Assembly (NCBI RefSeq): GCF_001039355.2
Contig: NW_019773892.1
Coordinates: 185,897-249,896 of the forward strand
DNA from: Lingula anatina
Lineage: Eukaryota > Brachiopoda > Lingulata > Lingulida > Lingulidae
DNA: 64,000 nt
Direction: 5' to 3'
The notes beneath the pieces were generated by a model that was not told the origin of the DNA, ran no database searches, and saw only the letters and a list, made by a program, of their open reading frames with translations. A program made the translations under genes and the position numbers. Positions 39,051-51,495 of the stretch are shown here, one piece after another. Positions within the stretch are counted from its first letter, which is position 1. Every line of letters begins with the position of its first letter.

Positions 39051-40061
39051 TTTTATACTAAGAAAGGCTTGTTGACATATCAAAACAAAAAGCCCATTTT
39101 ATGTGGTGGCCATCTTGGATTAGAGCCATCTGTGTTCAAATGTACAATTTTGTGATAAATTTACTGGTAAAAATTAAAAATATAGACTTCAACTTATTCA
39201 AATACATCAAAACATGTAAAATATTCCTAATTTTTGGTTAATAAAAAAAAATTTCAAATATAGGTATTTGTATTTTTTCACAAAAAGTAAGGAAAATGGC
39301 CGCCATCTTGGATTCAGTCGCCATCTTGAAAAATGTAAAGTGCCTGAAAAATCAAAGAAGGCCTAAGTACTTGTGATCAGTGCAAATTTTGATAATATTA
39401 AGTTGTTAAGTAACTTTTAAATCAATTTTTGTATTTACAGTTGACACATGAATTTAATGGCGGCCATCTTGGATTTGGCCTGTTTCCGGTACAAACGGAC
39501 ACTTTTTCAAGCCGGAAACAAGCAGAAATGAAAAATTCAGGTTCTAAACTACAAGAATTAAACATAAAACCTTTGCCTGACGGGGGGTGCAGCCAAATTG
39601 GATTTTTTGGCCTTTGGCTCATGGACTAATTTGGTTGGCCTCCAGGAGGAGGTCGCTGTGGAGGGGGAGGCCGCTGGGGAGGCGGTTGTTGCGGAACCGG
39701 CGCTGGTTGTTGAGAATTCCACTGCCAGTGCCCAGTGCTGTCGGCATCGGGTGGATCTACATTCAACTGGGCCCAAGCTTGGTCTCTCAGGGCAATGTAG
39801 TACTCATTGTCAAACACGTCTCGGTTAGGCACCCACCTCCCTCTGAAGCCTGAATTCTGGGGGGCGGCGGCGCCAACCGTGTGAGCACCGAGCAGGGCGA
39901 CGATGTCACGCGGTGTCATGTCGAAATCGGTCTCAAAGAAACCCAGGGTGTCCTGGAGTCCGGCATGACCGCTTGGGAAAGTATGGACCTCGGTCGTTGT
40001 CGGTGAGGTTGGGCAGTCCGTCCTTCCCCAGAGAAACCTCGGCCGCGACACAGGGCAACTT

Positions 40062-43000
40062 ATGTTTGCACGTCACTGTTTATCATTTATTCATTTTACC
40101 GGTCATCTTGGGCAGTGTCCTGATGAACAATGGATTTACTATTGGCTAAATAACACCATATGGCAAGCACTCTATCTGTTAACACTCATCCTGTATGCAG
40201 TAATTGTGCCATATGCCAGGTATGCCTAAGATATGAAAAGTATTGTATGTTATACACACAGCAGTACATCACTTATCGTTTTGCCTTCAAGAGAATAATA
40301 ACCTACAAGAGAATTATAAAATTTTATCATTGAGTGATTCCATTAAACGATTTGAAAAAAAACTTAAATCTTAGATTAAAATGCTTACTGTAATTGAATA
40401 ATATATAATTTTTATATAATTAATTATGGTATTTGTGCCTAATCTAGAATAGCAGGGTAATGGGACTCTGTAACGTATCGTTGATTGTAATACCCGGTAG
40501 TAATATTCATTGCGAATCTGTAATTGTGTTATTTGCACCAAATCTAAAAGACAGACAAAGGAAAAGTATGTATTTATATACTGTAGCTGTGCCAAGTATT
40601 AGTTGTATTGAATACCATTGTGAGTATTATATTACACACATTGTAGTAAGCATCTTTTACAACATGACCTAGTATAAACTCACTTGAGCCAAATTAAAGA
40701 TGAATAAAAAAAATTAAGTCGTGGCAAAACTAGTCATATATTTCAACATTAGGAATTTCCAGTTCTGTCGCATTTCATACCGGTAACTGCAATCAAAATA
40801 ATTGTTTTCATAACCGTATCTAAAACCTCACCTGCTTCGATTTCACAACTTTATGTATACCTGTGTGTCCTTGTCATGCTAATGTCGCTTTTTGTCACTT
40901 TCTCTGCTCAATCAAATCGGCTGGGAGGTGAATTCAAACATTCTAGTGTCGCCCCCTTTTATGTGACACCTACGTAACTATATATGCCCAACTGTTACAA
41001 TGTGCTTTACAGTACCTGGGCTGATCTTTAACTAAGCTTATAGCCTGCTAGATTCAGACTGCTGATTTCAATAAGCCAATTATACAATAATGGGCTCAGA
41101 GTCTTTAAAATGACTGTCCCACAGTACAGGTACTATAAAAGTATTTGACATACTCACTATCGTCACCATACGGGGATTGTATATATCGGTCTTAATACCA
41201 GTGTAATAACAATTTGCTCCAGGTGTGCAGTTAAACAACGGTTAAGACGTCCTTTTGTGAAGTGCACCCCGGTAAGCTCTAGGTCTTTGTAGGACGGGGT
41301 TTCTAACCCCAAAAGCGACTACAAATCAGTGAAATAGACCCCTGACCACTATTGAATATTAATTATTGTTAATTGTGGTGGGGGTGGGGGTGATAAATTG
41401 ACCGCTTGCTTAAAGTGCTTAAACGGTAGACCTGGGCAACTACTGTAATGATTTTGGGTACAGGGACGCAAAATTGCAAGATTTTGAACCTTTTCACTTT
41501 TTTCCCAGTTTTTCCTAAGGGAGACGGGATATCACTGAAGCTAAAGGAGGGGTCACGTGACCCACTGCACATCCCATCTTTTGTGTCGCCATTGCTGCCA
41601 CGCCCAAGATACGACCGACCCAGGCTCAACTGAAGCCGTAATCCACACACGCAACTCTATAACATGCCCATACTGTAAATTATCCGTTGATTTGAGACTG
41701 CTATTTATGCGCAACGTTTTGTGTACTTAAGAACCGGCATATTAAACGTCCATTGTGATCAAGTCACGATCTTCTTGGCCAGTTTCTAGTTCACCTTGCG
41801 CAAGCGGTACCTATACTCTGTGTACAATATACATCGTCGTGTGGGCGTGAGACGAACTTTTCATGGCCTGGCCGTCCTTTAAGGCGCTTTTAACAAGTGC
41901 TGTTTTGAGTAAAGAGTATTTTATATCAACATAAAGTTCTGTTGTCGGAGGATATTTGATGATGCCCTTAACACGAATGTGTGGCATTATAGAACAAATA
42001 AGAGTTATATTGCTATTGAGGTCTGAGTGTGTAAGGACCATCGAGTCCGACAAAAGGTGATTCCCTTTTTAAATCAATATTCTTCTTTGCTAAAAATATT
42101 TTACATTCCAGTGAATGCATAACCCCGTGCGGCACGACTGAGTACAGAAACTATGGACAACACGCCATAAAAATGACTCTAAGCTACAACCTTATTTACC
42201 TGTAATTTGCGACTAAGGTCCATTAACCAAGGCGAATTCAGCGCAATAGCAACACCGATGTTGAGTGTCCTGTCCTGCTATGAACGGACACAGTAACAAA
42301 AGAATAAGGAACTCTTTCTTTGCCACTGAAATTAGTGCTATTTAGAGCACGAGTCGTGACATAGAAGGGGGTAATTTTTTTCTAGGCGCAGCCTCGATAT
42401 TGTATAACACATAACAATATTGTTTATGCTCTGTGACGTAGTGCTCGGGACTACTCATCTAAAATTCGGAAATTGTCTGGAAATCGTGGCCCGACCTCGA
42501 AAAAATAATTGGGTACTTCTTCGCGTGCTGCATGCACATGCAGGTACAGTAGACGACTCGTGTTATACCTGGTACTTTTAATGTCATTATACAATATGTC
42601 TGTTTTCCTTGGGGACTTGAATTTTAAAGCGTTTTTAATTAATTGCAGTGGACGAGTATTTATAACTCGGTTATCCCACGGTGACCAAAAGTACCTGGGT
42701 CCTATAGCACCAAAGGGGTGTGTCCGTGTTTGGTTACGACTGCAGTGTATTGAAGCGCCTGGCATCCGTGCGACAGGATTTTTTTTTTCTCTTTGTGCGC
42801 GTGGTAACACCAAGACAAAATTTTCACCGCTGAGGAAATCGATGTATAACATCCGCTTTAAGAGATACCATGTTTTAAATTTGTGTAAATTGTATGCAAT
42901 GCGGTGTTCTTAGACGGCATTTTAAAAAATAAAATCTAAAATTGTTTACAGCTTTGAAGTGGTTATTTGTAAACAAAGATATGTGGAAATAGAGATAGGA

Positions 43001-43595
43001 CAACCTTTTTGACCAAGAGGGTACCTAGATTACAATGGTGTTATGGTCCCGCTGATAACTGAAACCAATTAGCTTTCCTAAACTGTTGTTCTCAAACTTC
43101 CAAAATAATGTCAGTATATCAGTTGTCACATGGTGCATGCGGTTTGCCTGACACCCAGTTAAGAATTGCAGTTAAGTTTTATTTTGTACCTGCTTAAATG
43201 TAGCTTTGTTTAGGGCCTTGTGGAAAATTATTTATTCATTCATTTATTTATTTTTTATCTATTTATTTATTTATTTTATTCTGTTGGATTTCTGATGTTT
43301 TGAGGGTGTGGGTGTTGATGATAAATTCCCCCCATATTAGTTTGGACTGTTTTGTAGACCCCCTGCGGGTCTGTTCAATATTAAAAGGTCACTTGGATAT
43401 ATTTATGAAAAGTCTGGATGAAATACATAGATCAGTAGTACCCTAGCAGCATGACATCTTTTACATGAATAACAAATTGCAATATATAACGGTTTTGTCT
43501 AAGAGAGAGAGATTGCAATATATAACGATGTTTTGTCTGAGAGAGAGAGAGAGAGAGAGAGAGGTAAAAGATAAATTATTATTTATAATTACGCA

Positions 43596-43646
<51 letters not shown>

Positions 43647-43680
43647 GGAAACGTACCATGTATATGAAAAAGTAACTTTT
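40062..43680. other. spacer of unit 3
   Basis: No gene was recognised. Conserved landmarks match unit 1, and ATTT, GA and AAAT arrays lie near 43225-43275, 43537-43562 and 43597-43645. Confidence 0.45.
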
Positions 43681-44044
43681 ATTTCAGTGGCAATAACTTT
43701 TACTTAAATAAGCTGTTAATAAATTCTGGTGGAAATAACAGTTTTGTTGTCATTCAGATAAATGCAGCATACACGTATTTCGCGGTACTCTCAAATATGA
43801 TAACAGAAATACCAGTCTCTTTACACAATATTTGGTTTTTCCGTATCTGTCATTTCTAAAAGTAAACGGACCGCTACAGTATCTTGAATATTATGCATCA
43901 TAATTATCACAGTTTTACACTCTTGTTGAGAAAATTTGGTAAATAAACACGAAGTTAAAGTTACTTTCAATGCATGACGGTAGGATCACCTGGTCAAACT
44001 GTCTGACGTCACATTCAAAATATCTCGCCGTTTCTCGCGAGATC

Positions 44045-45226
44045 TTATGGTCGTACTTCTCCCAAGGCCCCTTCAGTGTATCCTCTGTGGATTAACTTCT
44101 CAAAGGCTCGGTCGTAATCACGGATCCATCGCCCGTTGTTTTGTGCATAGTCCAGCACAATCTCGGCCGTCCCGGCCAGCCCACAGTCATCAACGTTCGC
44201 GGAGCAGGCTGTAACGCGGCCCACGGCGTCGGGCTGGATATTGCGGTACAGGCACATGTCCGCGTTCAACATAAAGAACGGAGGAGGCGGTGCTTGGCGC
44301 TTCTGACGACCCACAAGTCTGTCGAGGATTTCACGGAGAAGAGCAGTCTGGCTGCCTGACCCGTCATTGAGTTCGAGACCACGTGGGCGCCCACCCCGTC
44401 CTCGCCCGGGCCCTCCATTTAGTCGGCCTCCAGGGGGAGGTGGTTGCTGGGGAGCCGGTTGTGGCGGGGCTGGGGCCGGCAGTTGAGGATTCCACTGCCA
44501 GTGCCCAGTGCCGTCGGCACCGGGTGGATCTACATTCAACTGGGCCCAAGCCTGGTCTCTCAGGGCGATGTAGTACTCATTGTCAAACACGTCTCGGTTA
44601 GGCACCCACCTCCCTCTGAAGCCTGAGTTCTGCGGGGCGGCGGCGCCAACCGTGTGAGCACCGAGTAGGGCGACGATGTCACGTGGTGTCATGTTGAAGT
44701 CCGTCTCAAAGAAACCCAGGGTGGCCTGGAGTCCGGCATGACCGCTAGGGAAGGTATGGACCTCGGTCGTTGTCGGTGATGTTGGGCAGTCCGTCCTTCC
44801 CCAGAGAAACCTCGGCCGCGACACAGGGCAACGCGGACAGTTTGGGTGATTCAGAGAGCCCACTTCGCCTCCGACGATACCGGCCAACGCCCAGAAATCA
44901 GCACGAGAGATGACACCGGCCAGGTTTTCGGAGGCGTAGACACCTTCGAGGGACTCGATGACATTTCTGAGGCCGTTGTTCTCGGGGTTAGCAAGGTTTA
45001 TGCACCCGTCGCATCTCTCCCCAACACAGTCGTGAAACGACAGGCGGATAGTGGACGCTATCAGAGGCTGGATGGTTTGGCCATTGGTGTCCTGGATTGT
45101 AGTGTCCCTGATCAAGGTGGTCAGAATTCCTCTCACTCGATTAAAAGCAGCTTCAGTTAAGGGTGGGAGATCCCGCTGCCCGTGGACGACGCACAAAGTC
45201 AGCGAGAAGACTAGCAGGCGAAGCAT
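44045..45226 (-). CDS. secreted ascorbate-peroxidase-like haem peroxidase, copy 2 (intronless)
   Basis: A single frame of 393 codons from the shared Met at 45226 (an in-frame Met at 45265 precedes it). The signal peptide is MLRLLVFSLTLCVVHG. It keeps distal Arg61 and His65 (RLSFHDC), proximal His191, Trp207, Asp323, the Pro/Gly/Arg-rich insert and RQKR (307-310). It is almost identical to copy 1 from the middle onward. Differences cluster in the mature N-terminus (PPLTEAAFNR against PPITKDTFDR) and near residue 130 (NCPRCPVSRP against SCLVSNCPVSQP), where it is two residues shorter. It lacks the copy-1 sequon (ENLAG against ENLTG). Confidence 0.9.
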   Translation of the reverse strand: MLRLLVFSLTLCVVHGQRDLPPLTEAAFNRVRGILTTLIRDTTIQDTNGQTIQPLIASTIRLSFHDCVGERCDGCINLANPENNGLRNVIESLEGVYASENLAGVISRADFWALAGIVGGEVGSLNHPNCPRCPVSRPRFLWGRTDCPTSPTTTEVHTFPSGHAGLQATLGFFETDFNMTPRDIVALLGAHTVGAAAPQNSGFRGRWVPNRDVFDNEYYIALRDQAWAQLNVDPPGADGTGHWQWNPQLPAPAPPQPAPQQPPPPGGRLNGGPGRGRGGRPRGLELNDGSGSQTALLREILDRLVGRQKRQAPPPPFFMLNADMCLYRNIQPDAVGRVTACSANVDDCGLAGTAEIVLDYAQNNGRWIRDYDRAFEKLIHRGYTEGALGEVRP

Positions 45227-45654
45227 GGTTTTTGATACCGTCTTCACTTGGTCAGTTCTCGACACAGACTACCCAATGCCTCTGTCCGAGACAACATTTA
45301 TTTGCGCTGCCATGTGTACGTAAGTGCTCTCATACTAATATGCTATTGTGAACGAGTCACGATTTCTCTGCCGTGTTTGTGATGCGATTTGCTTGTGATT
45401 AAGGGGTGAGAAAAGGGCGGGGTCACACTTTAGCCAGCGATATGAATCTATTCGATGAACGACACCCGTTCACTCTCAGATGCGAAAGATCTGTGCCTAT
45501 TGTATATTGGCTCTTTCGCAGCAATATACTGTTTCTGCTTTTCTCAGTAAAATGTTCAAAATGTATCAATGATTTGAAAAACGATCAAGTAGAAAGTCTG
45601 GACCCCCTTTACCAACCTCGTTCGGTTCAACGGGAACGATTCTTCCTGGGGCAG

Positions 45655-45790
45655 GGACGTTCGAGGGTGACGATGACATTTCTGAGGCCATTGTTCTCTT
45701 GAGGTTACCGCACCCGTCGTGTCTCTCACCTACACAGTCATGAAACAACAGGCGGATAGTTGACGCTGTCAGATGTTTTTCTTTCACCAA
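45655..45790 (-). pseudogene. peroxidase fragment upstream of copy 2
   Basis: Minus-strand reading gives LTASTIRLLFHDCVGERHDG, the distal-helix segment of the peroxidase, then loses frame. It matches the fragment at 23455-23580 and lies about 450 bases upstream of copy 2, as in unit 1. Confidence 0.75.
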
Positions 45791-46419
45791 TAATCACCAC
45801 TTTTTTTGTGAAAAATAGATTGTAGAGAGAAAATGTACGGATTGCGCCTGAGGGCTACGCATGTCTCCGCACCTAATATGGGCTATTTAGAGAAAAAAAA
45901 GAAGAAAAAAAAACATTTTTTAAAAGGCACTGTTATGATAAAGAGAACGTTTCTTAAATCTAGCCGCATCTGTGTCATAACACAAAACCCAGCTTTACAC
46001 TCACTAACATGTAACTTATAAGTGTCCCGTGTAGATTTCACCCCTGGGAATTTTCCATGCATCTAAATCCCCTAATGCCGATTTAAGGTATGCGCGCATA
46101 AAGGGCCCTCGCACCGTATGTCGCTGTAATTATATTTATTTAAGGTAACATATGACGAGGCTTTATCCAGCGTTATAAACGGGTGGTCAACCGGCCGTGC
46201 TTTGGTTGGTGCAATTAGGAACGCGTGAATGATAACAAACAAGTCCCTGGGCAGTATCGAGAACTTCGCTCATGATGCAGGAGTCAACATGGGGCGGGTC
46301 TTTCTCTAATATATAATAAAGGACCTTTGTATGTAACTGTATTTATATTTATTTAATTAGCTAACATATGGCTGTGTTCTATTCAGCATTATGTACGGGA
46401 GGTAAAGCGCTATTGGATA

Positions 46420-47330
46420 TCATTATGACCATGCTTGTATAGCCTGTTCACATGTCGTGATTGTGTGAGAAACTACGTAAACGCATCTTTTATTCAGTTT
46501 GCTGATGATGCTACTTTAGTAGACCTTATAAGCGATAACGAGACCATGTACGGACGTAATATTGAATCAGTGGTAGAGTGATGTAACGGTAATAACCTTA
46601 TGCTAAATGTTGGGAAAAAACGTAGAGGAATTTGGAAAGAATAAGAATGATAAGAAGCCTGTTTACATCAGAAACACTGTAGTTACTCAAGTGGACCATA
46701 TATACTCCTTGTGGTCGATCTTTATATCAACTTGACATCATGGCGTAAGCACAGAAACAAACAGCTGTAGTAAGGGAGGCAACAGGTTTACTTTTTCTAA
46801 GAAAACTGAACAATTTTACTGGAAACCGATTGGTTTTATCTTATTTTCATATCGAAATTATTTTAGCCTCTGTTATAACAGTATGGAATAGGCGATTCCC
46901 TGAGGAGGTGATTAACAAATTAGATGGGCTTATTGAGACGTGCAGAATAATCATGGGGTTAGATCTCTTCTCTCTTAGAAGTGTTTGTATGAAAAGGGTG
47001 CTTCAAAAACCCAAAAGGGTTATTAATGATAACACTCACCTTCCTAACGAACTTTTTTTTAAATTTCTCCCAAGCAAATGTAAACTTTAAACTTTTAGAG
47101 GAAGCAAACGTTTTTTTAAAAGCGATTATCTATTTTAATAGTAATACGTAATGATATTAACAATAGCTCTTAACATTTTTCCTTATACCTGCCGGTATTA
47201 TTTAACCTAATTTATTAATTTAATTTTTCTTTAACCCGAGAAGGCAAAACGATATCCGTTTCATGGGAATTGTATAAGGGATATGGAAAGGTTGAATAAA
47301 TATTATTATTATTGTTATTATAGAGGTGGT
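46420..47330 (+). pseudogene. decayed non-LTR retrotransposon reverse-transcriptase 3' part
   Basis: Plus-strand pieces: QFADDATLVDLISDNE (catalytic F/Y-ADD box and following helix), NNLMLNVGK, then LFLRKLNNF and an open stretch from 46830 (RFPEEVINKLDGLIETCRII). These follow the order seen in CR1/Rex-like non-LTR elements. Stops and frameshifts make it dead. It interrupts a partial copy of the unit's distal end and ends in a TTA-rich tail (about 47301-47320). Confidence 0.65.
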
Positions 47331-48401
47331 CAATCGGCCATGCTGTGATTACTGCATTTAGGAACTCGTGAATGACAACATACTGGACCCTGGGCAGTAT
47401 TAAAGCATCACCTTTTATATGAGTACACGTGCAGGGTACATAGGGTATACAGGTTAAAATATGTCAACAGTTGTAGCCAAGGAATCTCTTTTTCCCATTG
47501 TCGCTGACAGTGAATATGTACACTGTTTCATCAACTGGAAATACGGACTGTATGATCACAGCTCGTAAACAAAACGTGCCAGTTCATTAGATATATAGAT
47601 ATACTAGTACTTAACTTTATAGTGATGACCACACCGCATTTAGCGATGACGTGGAAATGTCACAAATATCTTGGGTAGTTAAAACATTAATGGGCGGTTA
47701 CAGGAGTAATTAAGCTATGTGTTACTGTCCCTCACCACTGTCACATGACAATTTCGGTCTCTTGACCCATTTCACATCGAGTGCATTTTGGGAGACTGAC
47801 AACTTGAAGGTCTGGCCATTACGAAGAGAATTACCTAACAGAAGCTTGCCCTTGTGCTCGACACGACAAATACTAATTAGTAAAATCCCTAAAGCAAAAT
47901 CACTTGCTCTGGTTAATATGACAGCAAATACATGTATATAATTATAAGCAAATAGACACTTTAATTTGCTTCAGTTGGAGACAGCGGTCAGGCTACAATA
48001 AGACTGCACCAGTATATTACATGTACCCGGCATGGCACCACAGAAACAGCACTTAAAGGAAAAAATTGACAGTTCTATTTAAATATGTTTATTTTCAAAA
48101 GTCTTGTAGACGCTATTGCTTAAAGCACCCCAAGTTTTACCCCTTTTATAGTTTTTTACCCCCCCCTTCTCTTTAGTTTAGAATGGCGTCGCTATGGCAA
48201 TATCACTTTGCTGATCATTATTCTGAATTTTGCGTATACAAAAATTATCTAATTTCTCCTCGCTCACTAGTCCCTTAAAATCGGTGAGACTGGGGAAAAG
48301 GGTTGGACTGCCCAGGGAATAACAATTTTTGCATTTTCAAGGTATGTCGCTCTGCATGCGTTAAAATACACAATGTAGTCTCCATGACAAACAGTAAGGG
48401 T

Positions 48402-48627
48402 GTATTCCCAGGGATTTAGATCGACACAGAGATTATGATTTAGATCGACCTAACTCCCTGGGGGTCCACGCTACATTGCAGTCAGCCGAGCGCGCACCAT
48501 AGTTACTCACCGCCTTACAGCTTTCAGTATAGGCGGGACAGACGCTTAAGCCGGCTAATCTGACAGAAATCAAGTGAGACTCCCCACAGGGATAGATCGA
48601 TCTAAAATCTATGGAAATGGGGTCTAA
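48402..48627 (-). mobile_element. MITE-like element, copy 2
   Basis: Ends TATTCCCAGGGATTTAGATC and the complement of GGAAATGGGGTC-type sequence. Inverted relative to the copy at 10090-10284, as shown by CCTAACTCCCTGGGGGTCC against the GGACCCC-type word there. Confidence 0.6.
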
Positions 48628-49368
48628 GTATAGGTGGGTATAACAACGACGTTAGAATAGTACCATAATGTATTCACAGATATACAGGTCGGCAAAACGC
48701 AAATTAATTAATATAAAAACAGGAGAATATTGGATCCAAGGACATAAAGTCACAGTGTACACCGCGAAGACACAACAAAGAATGCCTCAGAGGAGGCCTG
48801 AAGCGAATTGCAATTGTGGTTCCGTTCATCACAGCGAGTTGGTATAGAGAAAATGCATTCTGGGTACTTGGAGCACGGTCTCTGAATGGGAAAACTGGCA
48901 TCCGCACACTATATTGACGGTTCGGTTTCCAAGCCTTGTGTTTTTAGTATGTAATTTATATAATAAAACATTGAGGTAGTGCTCGGCGACACATGCTTCT
49001 CTATACGCTATTGTTCATCCATACAATAAATAAACGCTGTTATATAAGCGATATGTTCGAAAAAATATACAGTTACATGTTTGTCAATATGTTGCCTTCA
49101 CTTGGGGATCTTTACCGAGCAGGAGAGCTGCTGGTTTGACACGGGTAGAAGGACGGTCAACTATACGTGGATCATGTGCAGAGTTACGGTACCACATGTT
49201 ATTACTATCCACCCTAGACATACATGTATTTAATCCACATGCACCGGTGCTAAAATATTGCCCTCAAAGGCGTTATTCGTTTACATTGGAGATCTTATCT
49301 GAATAAAAAAAATATATATGGCCAATCAGATGTTTGATAAGAGCAAAAAATAAAAAATGCTTCTGATT

Positions 49369-50406
49369 TCAAAACATGTGCTCCATATTCGTGTTAGAGA
49401 TCTCTTGACATTTACACATCAGGTCGTAATTGATGCGTTCAGTGACTACGGAGTCCTTCTTGTAGTCCGGATGTGACGTCACAAAGTCTCGAATCCATCT
49501 GGCGGTGGTGGGCGTTTCTCCTGGAATAATAATAATAATAACAATATGCTATTTACGACCACGTTCGTCATTTGCCGCAGGACTGTGTATGCTATATTAA
49601 CATTATAACTAAAAAACAAGAAATCTGAACAATGGAGCCACTGTCGTGATAAAAATAAAATATAAATATATCAACGTATACACAAGCCCTCCAAACATTC
49701 CGGAAAAACGTTGACGACACGAGTGAAACCCTCATAACAAACAGTATCACTTTGCAAAGACATAATACATATATATACATATTTCTGTTCATTATGTTTT
49801 CTATTATGATAATAATATCATCATATTACTCTTGAGAAAAGATTTATTCTTACCTGACGCTCTTTTCCCAATGAAGGCCAGGTATCGCGCTGCAGTCGCT
49901 CTAGTTTCAATATGAATCTTGTCGTGATCGTCTAAGTATCTGTTAACCAATTGGATTAATCCTGGGAAAACTTTGGACTTAAAAATATAAATAAATAAGC
50001 ACTTCAATTCAATATATGGATAATATACAAATATGTCAATCACTGACAGAAAATATTATAGAATTATGGTTTCTGCCCCCCCCCCCAAAAAAAAAAAAAA
50101 TCCATAAAAAGAGGCTGGTATGTCAATACCTCCATATGAAGTGTTTCTATACTGGTGTTTCTTCATGGAAAATCTTTTATTATTCTGCTTCCTTGCATAT
50201 GCATTAAACGGGAAGCAATGTATGCTTTTTAGTTGGTGTGAAGGTGTTTTATTGAGTGGTAATTATTTTACCTTTCCATTGAAAATTTCATCAGCTGTCA
50301 TCAGAGAAAACATGTTATGATTCAATTCATAGCCGTTGGTTTGGTGTATTCCGTTTGGGATTTTCAATGGCTCTGAAATAAGGATACTAAGCTGAACCAA
50401 TAAAAG

Positions 50407-50443
<37 letters not shown>

Positions 50444-50810
50444 TTCTGCATAAATTCAGTCAGAGAATAAACATGTATAACACATATGTGATAATTATTT
50501 GATCAAGTTAACAGAGGTGAGATAACAGTCACCTTTATTTGTAAATATATCGTCTCTAAAGTAAAACTTGCTCGATCTCACTGCGTCTCTTTTTGAAGCT
50601 CTTCCCATGTTTTCATCGACCTAAAGAGATAAAGTGTTTATTCATATCTGTATATAATATATCATCTTAACAGGTTATTTTACCTTTCTCAATCAATTAT
50701 TATCATAAAGATAATTTCATTATTTTGGGAAAAATAAGTAATGATTATAAATAAGTCTATCACATTGTATATGAACCTTATGGAGTCCACGTAGAAGATG
50801 TTTTTCAATT

Positions 50811-50863
<53 letters not shown>

Positions 50864-51433
50864 TTTGAGATGGGTATAGCAAGGTTGATATTATACTTCA
50901 GAAGGGCACGAGTCAAAAAAACCACAAATACAGCAAATGCTGCGTTTTCAAAATCTGTCAGTTGTACCTGTAGAATACAAAATTGTCATTCATATTAGTA
51001 GATAAGTGAATAAAATAAATTATAAATAAGAAGACAAATACGGTGGATATTACTACGGCTGTGTTCCTTTTGTGAATTTGTAACAATGCCTTAGATGTAG
51101 TTTTTTCAGTTTATTACAGTATAGGTACATTTTCAGCCTTTCTCCAGACGGGCATACATGCAATTTCAATATTCCAAGTAATCAAATGCAAACAGTGTCA
51201 ACAACAAAACTCGAATTCAGCTGTTGCTCTCTTTAGAGTAAGCTATTAAAAATCAACTGAAGTTTCTATCAATGATTTCAAACATGATTCTGATATCTTA
51301 TATTCTGCATTTTTAATTGCACGCCGTGAGTATGAATTGAATTGCACACATCAGTTTCATACACACACGCACGCAGGCATATATATATGCAAGCTCACAC
51401 AGACTCTCTCTCTCTCTCTTTCTCTTTCTCTCT

Positions 51434-51495
<62 letters not shown>

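Larger units (their letters stand above)
34401..39628. mobile_element. 5.2 kb DNA transposon with long inverted ends
   Basis: Inserted in peroxidase copy 3. Ends start TAGTCCATGAGCC and finish with the complement GGCTCATGGACTA; terminal inverted repeats run about 34401-34786 and 39252-39628. A 3-base duplication ATT flanks it (34398-34400 and 39629-39631), and the two intact peroxidases supply the empty site. The interior has more inverted copies and tandem 360-base units. I see no intact transposase, so it is non-autonomous or dead. A 3-base target duplication occurs in PIF/Harbinger and CACTA-type elements, but I cannot assign it. Confidence 0.85.
30088..40061. repeat. segmental duplication unit 2 (rearranged)
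   Basis: Begins with sequence matching 16125 on, carries the LU/GPI exon (30350), the spacer landmarks (about 31300-31700 match 20080-20530; 33220-33960 match 21060-21770) and a peroxidase. It is more diverged from unit 1 than unit 3 is. It stops abruptly inside the peroxidase at 40061 and is followed by unit 3 from about 40146. Confidence 0.7.
34011..40061 (-). pseudogene. peroxidase copy 3, truncated and split by a transposon
   Basis: C-terminal part at 34011-34400 (LNGGPGRGRGG, RQKRQAPPPPFFML, ending GALGEVQP then stop) and middle part at 39629-40061 (from CPVSRPRFLWG through DIVALLGAHTVG and GFRGRW to the Pro-rich linker). The first about 135 residues, including the signal peptide and the distal Arg and His, are missing beyond 40061. 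Both remaining parts are still open, so the damage is recent. A 5,228-base element lies between them inside the Pro/Gly-rich linker. It cannot make an active peroxidase. Confidence 0.88.
40146..46310. repeat. segmental duplication unit 3
   Basis: Colinear with unit 1 from 17.36 kb through the peroxidase and its upstream fragment to 25.05 kb, then directly to the block found at 29.26 kb in unit 1. It lacks the LU/GPI exon, the 287-base MITE and the 25.05-29.26 kb block. Confidence 0.8.
45791..49368. other. gene-poor stretch between unit 3 and GCLC
   Basis: Holds the unit-3 distal end, a fourth copy of that end split by a LINE relic (46320-47410), and a MITE copy (48402-48627). The rest (47.4-48.4 and 48.7-49.3 kb) shows no supportable gene. 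Confidence 0.45.

Noticed and set aside
42451-42852. 133-134 codon frames on both strands, with similar shorter ones near 20301-20495
   Set aside because: Sequence is conserved between units but frames on both strands are open and broken differently in unit 1, with no domain; treated as conserved non-coding spacer.
49592-49792. Short minus-strand frame in GCLC intron 15
   Set aside because: Lies between two well-defined GCLC exons, AT-rich, no similarity to a protein family.
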